A stretch of DNA of 64,000 bases from Syntrophaceae bacterium UBA6109 (lineage in GTDB: Bacteria > Desulfobacterota > Syntrophia > Syntrophales > UBA6109), in contig DIWJ01000012.1 in the NCBI GenBank assembly GCA_002428445.1, forward strand, positions 98,467 to 162,466. The letters run 5' to 3'. Position 1 is the first letter of the stretch; the number at the start of each line of letters is the position of its first letter. The position numbers and the translations under genes are program-made. Shown in pieces: positions 60,613-64,000 of this stretch. The notes beneath the pieces were generated by a model. The model did not search any database. It saw only the letters and a program-made list of their open reading frames with translations, and was not told the DNA's origin.

Positions 60613-60685
60613 GGGAATCCAAGGCCTTGAACACCTGCTCCCGTTTTGGGCAGGACGCCGGATTCCCGCTTTCGCGGGAATGACA
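60613..60685. repeat. GTCATTCCCGC-type repeat, copy 1
   Basis: GGGAATCCAAGG through TTTCGCGGGAATGACA is ~80% identical in direct orientation to 61311-61385, and both end in the CCCGCTTTCGCGGG palindrome. Such 'TCATTCCCGC' palindromic units are dispersed in many proteobacterial genomes. Confidence 0.7.
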
Positions 60686-60693
60686 AACCAGTT

Positions 60694-60792
60694 GTCATTG
60701 CGAGGAGCCCTTCGGCGGGGCTCAGGATGAACTCAGCGACGCAGCAATCTGGTCCTTCAACGACAGCTTGCTTCGCTACTGCTCGCAATGAC
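60694..60792. repeat. GTCATTGCGAG element, left copy flanking ahbB
   Basis: A 99-bp element with perfect 11-bp terminal inverted repeats GTCATTGCGAG / CTCGCAATGAC, containing CTTCGGCGGGGCTCAGGATG and GCAATCTGGTCCTTCAA. It is ~94% identical to the reverse complement of 61432-61529. MITE-like; no transposase nearby. Confidence 0.82.
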
Positions 60793-60803
60793 AGGAAGAA
60801 TCT

Positions 60804-61250
60804 TCACACCTCGAAACGGGCGTCGATCTTGAATGTCCGCACCGCCCGCATGTCCAGGATATCCTCCACGCCGGTTCTTGCCCTGATCCCGTCGAGCTCC
60901 GCCCGGAGTTTCTCCTCCGACGGGGCAATCAGCGTGAACCAGATGTTGTACTCGCCGCTCCGGCGGTAGTTGTGCGTCACACCGGGCAGGGCGTTCACCG
61001 TCTCCACGAACCGCCGCAGCCTGTCTTCCGGAACGCGGGCCGCGCAAAGCGTCGAGGCAAAGCCCAGCTTCTTCCCGTCGAAGACTGCGCCGATCCTTCG
61101 GATGAGGCCTTCTTCCTTCATCCGCCCGATGCGCCCGATCAGTTCATCCTCGCCGATCCCCAGTTCCTCGCCCAGGATTCGGAAGGGCTCCTCCGCCACG
61201 GGGAAATCTTTCTGGATGCGGTTGAGTATCTTGCGGTCGATGTCGTCCAT
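60804..61250 (-). CDS. ahbB: Siroheme decarboxylase subunit, Lrp/AsnC-like (AhbB type)
   Basis: 148 residues. It has the two-domain Lrp/AsnC-like architecture of siroheme decarboxylases: the helical N-terminal part DIDRKILNRIQKDFPVAEEPFRILGEEL and EEGLIRRIGAVFDGKKLGFASTLCAARVP, then a ligand-binding domain with PGVTHNYRRSGEYNIWFTLIAPS (family His/Arg residues). AhbA/AhbB convert siroheme to 12,18-didecarboxysiroheme in the alternative haem route. Only one subunit is in view. B rather than A is by similarity from memory. The gene is isolated between two inverted repeat elements; ahbD and hemB lie upstream on the same strand. Confidence 0.82.
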   Translation of the reverse strand: MDDIDRKILNRIQKDFPVAEEPFRILGEELGIGEDELIGRIGRMKEEGLIRRIGAVFDGKKLGFASTLCAARVPEDRLRRFVETVNALPGVTHNYRRSGEYNIWFTLIAPSEEKLRAELDGIRARTGVEDILDMRAVRTFKIDARFEV

Positions 61251-61310
61251 TCTGTCGCTATTCCCGTTCTCTCTTCGTCATTCCCGCTTTACCCTTTGTC
61301 ATTCCCGCAC

Positions 61311-61385
61311 CCGCAGGAATCCAGGGTCTTGAAAACCTGTTCCCGTTTTGAGCAGAGCGCTGGACCCCCGCTTTCGCGGGGGTGA
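61311..61385. repeat. GTCATTCCCGC-type repeat, copy 2
   Basis: GGAATCCAGGG through the CCCGCTTTCGCGGG palindrome matches 60613-60685 in direct orientation. It is preceded by a short CATTCCCGC...CATTCCCGC doublet (61279-61309), a further degenerate unit. Confidence 0.7.
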
Positions 61386-61431
61386 CAACAGGGGGCCTTT
61401 TGCTTTCGCCATTCCCGCTTTATTTTCTTCT

Positions 61432-61529
61432 GTCATTGCGAGCAAAGCGAAGCAATCTGTCTTTGAAGGACCAGATTGCCGCGTCGCTGAGTTCATCCTG
61501 AGCCCCGCCGAAGGGCTCCTCGCAATGAC
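61432..61529. repeat. GTCATTGCGAG element, right copy flanking ahbB
   Basis: A 98-bp inverted partner of 60694-60792, with the same 11-bp termini. Differences are a few substitutions and one single-base indel. It lies 22 bp from the ahbD stop, so the intervening 640 bp containing ahbB could be inverted by recombination. Confidence 0.82.
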
Positions 61530-61551
61530 GACATAAGCCGGGCCGGGGGCC

Positions 61552-62640
61552 TTATCCGCCCTTCGGCTCGTAGATGCACAGGGGTTCCGCGGCGAGGAAA
61601 TCCCCGGTCGCCTCGTAGGCCCGCGCCCGGCAACCGCCGCAGATGCGCAGGAACTCGCAGCGCCCGCACTTGCCTTCGTAGCGGCCGAGGTCGCGCAGCG
61701 CCGTGAACAGTTCCGATTCCCGCCAGATCTCCGCGAAAGGTTTCTTCCTTACGTTCCCCGCCTCCAGCTCCAGGTAGCCGCAGGGCTGGACGTTGCCGAC
61801 GTGGGAGATGAAGCAGAACGATATTCCCCCGAGGCAGCCCCGCGTCGAGGCGGAAAAGGGATGCCCCGCCGGCGCTGTTTTGGCCGGGGGCTCCGCGGCC
61901 AACGGCTCCTTCGCCCGGCGCTGCCGCTCCACGCGGAAGTAATGGGGTGCACAGGTTGCCTTGACCTGGATTTTGCTTTCGCGGCCGCGCTCGTGGAACC
62001 ACTCGAGCGTCTTTTCGTACTGCCCGGCCGATATCTCTTCGCCCGCCATCTCCTTCCCCCGCCCCGTCGGGACGAGGAGAAAGATGTGGTGCGCCGCGGC
62101 GCCGAGCCCGACCGCGAGGGCATGGATCTCCGCGAGGCAGCCGAGGTTCGCGCGCGTCACGGTCGTATTGACCTGGAATTCCATGCCGCCTTTTTTCAGC
62201 ATTTCGATCCCGGCAATCGCCCCCGCAAATGCCCCCGGCACGCGCCGCAGTGCGTCGTGGCTTGCCGCGTCCGGTCCGTCGATGCTGACGCTGACGCGCC
62301 GGATGCCAGAAGCGATCATCTTCTTCACCGTCTCCGGGGTCACGAGCGTTCCGTTCGTCGCCATCACCATCCGCAGGCCGCGGCGGTTGCCGTAGGCGGC
62401 GATCTCGAACACGTCGGGCCGCAGCAGCGGCTCCCCTCCCGTCAGGATGATGACCGGCTTCCCGACGGCGGCAATCTCGTCGATCAGGCGAAGACAGGCC
62501 GCCGTGTCGAGTTCGCCGGGATAGGGACCGCGCTCCGCCGAGGCCCGGCAATGCGCGCAGGCGAGGTTGCAACTCCGCGTCACCTCCCAGGCGATCATGC
62601 GCAGTTCGGACGGCAGGATATGCGGCGTCTTCGGTTTCAT
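61552..62640 (-). CDS. ahbD: Radical SAM haem b synthase (AhbD)
   Basis: 362 residues. Radical SAM motif EVTRSCNLACAHCRASAE, TGGEPLLRPD, ATNGTLV, and a C-terminal SPASM-like region with extra Fe-S Cys (CLGGISFCF, QPCGY, CGRCEFLRICGGCRARAY). The N-terminal signature separates AhbD from AhbC, whose family starts with TRRCNLxCVHC. It oxidatively decarboxylates Fe-coproporphyrin III to haem b, anaerobically. The start overlaps the hemB stop (ATGA). AhbC is not in the window. Confidence 0.87.
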   Translation of the reverse strand: MKPKTPHILPSELRMIAWEVTRSCNLACAHCRASAERGPYPGELDTAACLRLIDEIAAVGKPVIILTGGEPLLRPDVFEIAAYGNRRGLRMVMATNGTLVTPETVKKMIASGIRRVSVSIDGPDAASHDALRRVPGAFAGAIAGIEMLKKGGMEFQVNTTVTRANLGCLAEIHALAVGLGAAAHHIFLLVPTGRGKEMAGEEISAGQYEKTLEWFHERGRESKIQVKATCAPHYFRVERQRRAKEPLAAEPPAKTAPAGHPFSASTRGCLGGISFCFISHVGNVQPCGYLELEAGNVRKKPFAEIWRESELFTALRDLGRYEGKCGRCEFLRICGGCRARAYEATGDFLAAEPLCIYEPKGG

Positions 62641-63611
62641 TTTCCCAGAATCCGCGCGGCCTCCGGGGCGAAATAGGTGAGGATGATGTCCGCTCCGGCG
62701 CGCCGGATCGCGGTCAGCGACTCCATCATCGCCCGTTCGCCGTCCAGCCAGCCCATCTGCGCCGCCGCCTTGACCATGGCATACTCCCCGCTCACGTTGT
62801 AGGCGGCGACGGGAAGATCGAACTCCTCTTTCGCGCGCCGCACCAGGTCCAGGTAGGGGAGCGCCGGCTTCACCATGAGGATGTCTGCCCCCTCCTGGAC
62901 GTCGAGATTCATCTCGCGGATCGCCTCGTCGCCGTTGGCCGGGTCCATCTGGTAGGCCCTGCGGTCGCCGAACTGCGGCGCGCTCTCCGCCGCCTCGCGG
63001 AAGGGTCCGTAGAAGCAGGAGGCGAATTTTGCCGCGTAGGCCATGATCGGCAGGCCGTCGAAGCCGCCCTCGTCGAGGACGTCGCGGAGCGCCCCGATCT
63101 GGCCGTCCATCATCGCCGAGGGCGCCACCATATCGGCCCCCGCCTTCGCATGGGAGACGGCCGTCTCCGCCAGGACTTCCAGCGTGGCGTCGTTGTCGAC
63201 CTCTTCCCCCTGCAGCATGCCGCAGTGGCCGTGGCTCGTGTACTCGCAGAGGCAGACGTCGGTGACGACGAGGATGTCCGGCACCTTGTCCTTCAGGCGG
63301 CGGACCGCCTGCTGAACGATCCCGTGTTCCGCGAAAGCCCCCGTTGCCTGTTCGTCCTTCGTCTCGGGAATGCCGAAGAGAAGAACGGCGGGAATGCCCA
63401 GGTCCTTCGCTCGCTGGACCTCCTTCACCAGCCGGTCGATGGAAAGCTGGAACTGGCCGGGCATGGATTCGATCGGTTTCTTCACTTCCTTTCCCGGGAC
63501 GACGAAGAGCGGGTAGATCAGGTTGTCCACGGAAAGCGTCGTCTCCCGCAGCATCCTCCGGAAATTCTCGTTCTTTCTCAGCCGGCGCGGCCGGTATTCG
63601 GGGAATTGCAT
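62637..63611 (-). CDS. hemB: Delta-aminolevulinic acid dehydratase (porphobilinogen synthase)
   Basis: 324 residues (family ~324-330). TIM barrel with metal-binding VCLCEYTSHGHCG (three Cys, Zn-dependent type), catalytic Schiff-base lysines in AYAAKFASCFYGPF and LMVKPALPYLD, plus MVAPSAMMDGQI. It condenses two ALA to porphobilinogen, the first common step of tetrapyrrole synthesis. In several sulfate reducers hemB adjoins ahb genes, as here, indicating the siroheme-derived haem pathway. Start ATG 63611; the gene is coupled to ahbD. Confidence 0.95.
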   Translation of the reverse strand: MQFPEYRPRRLRKNENFRRMLRETTLSVDNLIYPLFVVPGKEVKKPIESMPGQFQLSIDRLVKEVQRAKDLGIPAVLLFGIPETKDEQATGAFAEHGIVQQAVRRLKDKVPDILVVTDVCLCEYTSHGHCGMLQGEEVDNDATLEVLAETAVSHAKAGADMVAPSAMMDGQIGALRDVLDEGGFDGLPIMAYAAKFASCFYGPFREAAESAPQFGDRRAYQMDPANGDEAIREMNLDVQEGADILMVKPALPYLDLVRRAKEEFDLPVAAYNVSGEYAMVKAAAQMGWLDGERAMMESLTAIRRAGADIILTYFAPEAARILGK

Positions 63612-63647
63612 GATTCAGTCTCCTCTATAGAAGTTAATGCCACATGA

Positions 63648-64000
63648 TCACTCAAATTCAATTTCCGGCAGATTGGGAAAATATTCATGAACAATGTCAT
63701 TTTCTTTAGGAACGCAGGTCACACAAACTTTACTCACCTCAATTTCTCCAAATATTTCTTTTTCATAATTCGCAAACATGAACATCTTTTTAATGGGCTC
63801 TTGAAGGTATGGCTTATCAGTCTTGGCAGCTATTAGCGCATCTGCAAATGGTGAAAAATCTACAGGCGGCCGTGTGATTTCACCACGTATCGATTCATTT
63901 TCTTTGAGCTTATAGATAGCCACCTTGACTTTCTTCCCATGCTCCCACCTGTCTGCTACAATTTCCACGTCATCGTCTAACAGGTTGTTGAAAAACTCTT
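63648..64000 (-). CDS. AT-rich orphan ORF, probably continuing past the window
   Basis: The frame from GTG 63968 gives 106 residues (KVKVAIYKLKENESIRGEI, KPYLQEPIKKMFMF, VCVTCVPKENDIVHEYF). It is also open upstream to the right edge (EFFNNLLDDDVEI), so the true start may lie outside. Base composition is far lower in G+C than the neighbouring hemB gene, suggesting acquired DNA. I recognise no family. Upstream codons coincide with the TTTTTCAACAACCTG repeat also found at 31028, so the reading frame there may be repeat-derived. Confidence 0.45.
   Translation of the reverse strand, partial: EFFNNLLDDDVEIVADRWEHGKKVKVAIYKLKENESIRGEITRPPVDFSPFADALIAAKTDKPYLQEPIKKMFMFANYEKEIFGEIEVSKVCVTCVPKENDIVHEYFPNLPEIEFE
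63980..63996. repeat. Copy of the CAGGTTGTTGAAAAA repeat at the window edge
   Basis: AACAGGTTGTTGAAAAA is the reverse complement of the motif at 31028-31046 (16-17 bp identical). It may be the end of another MITE/REP-like element continuing beyond the window. Confidence 0.55.

Overview
The window is about 60% G+C, gene-dense and bacterial. It most resembles a strictly anaerobic, Gram-negative member of the former Deltaproteobacteria (Desulfobacterota, perhaps a Syntrophales/Syntrophobacterales-like lineage). The pointers are siroheme-route haem genes (hemB-ahbD-ahbB), a flavin reductase-rubredoxin fusion, fused FeoA-FeoB, sigma-54-type type IV pilin transcription, several c-di-GMP proteins, an in-frame UGA selenoprotein, and GTCATTGCGAG/GTCATTCCCGC intergenic repeats. 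This placement is inference from gene content; no rRNA is present.

Layout. 0-2.1 kb: end of a TPR protein, two tandem type IV pilins behind a sigma-54 promoter, and a gene-free, AT-richer gap. 2.1-9.3 kb: a ugpBAECQ glycerol-3-phosphate/glycerophosphodiester uptake operon running into overlapping DHH phosphoesterase and mevalonate-kinase-like genes. 9.3-13.5 kb: four pseudopilin genes in GspH-I-J-K-like order; the last encodes an 830-residue protein with a lectin-like region and four BACON-like repeats. 13.6-23.4 kb: two exported gamma-glutamyltransferases, two exported AstE/aspartoacylase-type enzymes, a FadR-type regulator, a diaminopentanoate-dehydrogenase-like enzyme, a TRAP-type permease and a 52-residue membrane protein, arranged divergently. 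23.5-31.8 kb: lipoprotein plus PAS-GGDEF, RlmI-like methyltransferase, ManC, a MerP-like selenoprotein interrupted by UGA, maf-yggS, and a flavin reductase-rubredoxin. 31.9-41.9 kb: copA-copZ, MBL hydrolase, a second GGDEF protein, YgiQ radical SAM, TrmO, a mannose-isomerase cupin and small enzymes. 41.9-48.8 kb: FeoAB and a sensor kinase/response regulator/HD-GYP set. 48.8-56.8 kb: DoxX, ChrA, a NifX-like protein with a promoter/operator, a DUF4139 protein, and an ArsS/hydroxylase/flavoprotein set. 56.8-64 kb: polA, a DUF4384 protein, and hemB-ahbD-ahbB embedded in dispersed repeats, ending in an AT-rich orphan ORF.

Most notable items. (1) An unannotated selenocysteine protein at 28341-28652: a signal peptide, a CSSU redox motif aligned with the CxxC of MerP, homology continuing beyond the UGA, and a SECIS-like hairpin at the expected distance. 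(2) The pseudopilin operon with a lectin/BACON tip-protein candidate. (3) The duplicated periplasmic GGT plus deacylase module with a TRAP permease. (4) Inverted ~99-bp elements flanking ahbB. (5) ArsS translationally coupled to a fatty-acid-hydroxylase-like membrane enzyme.
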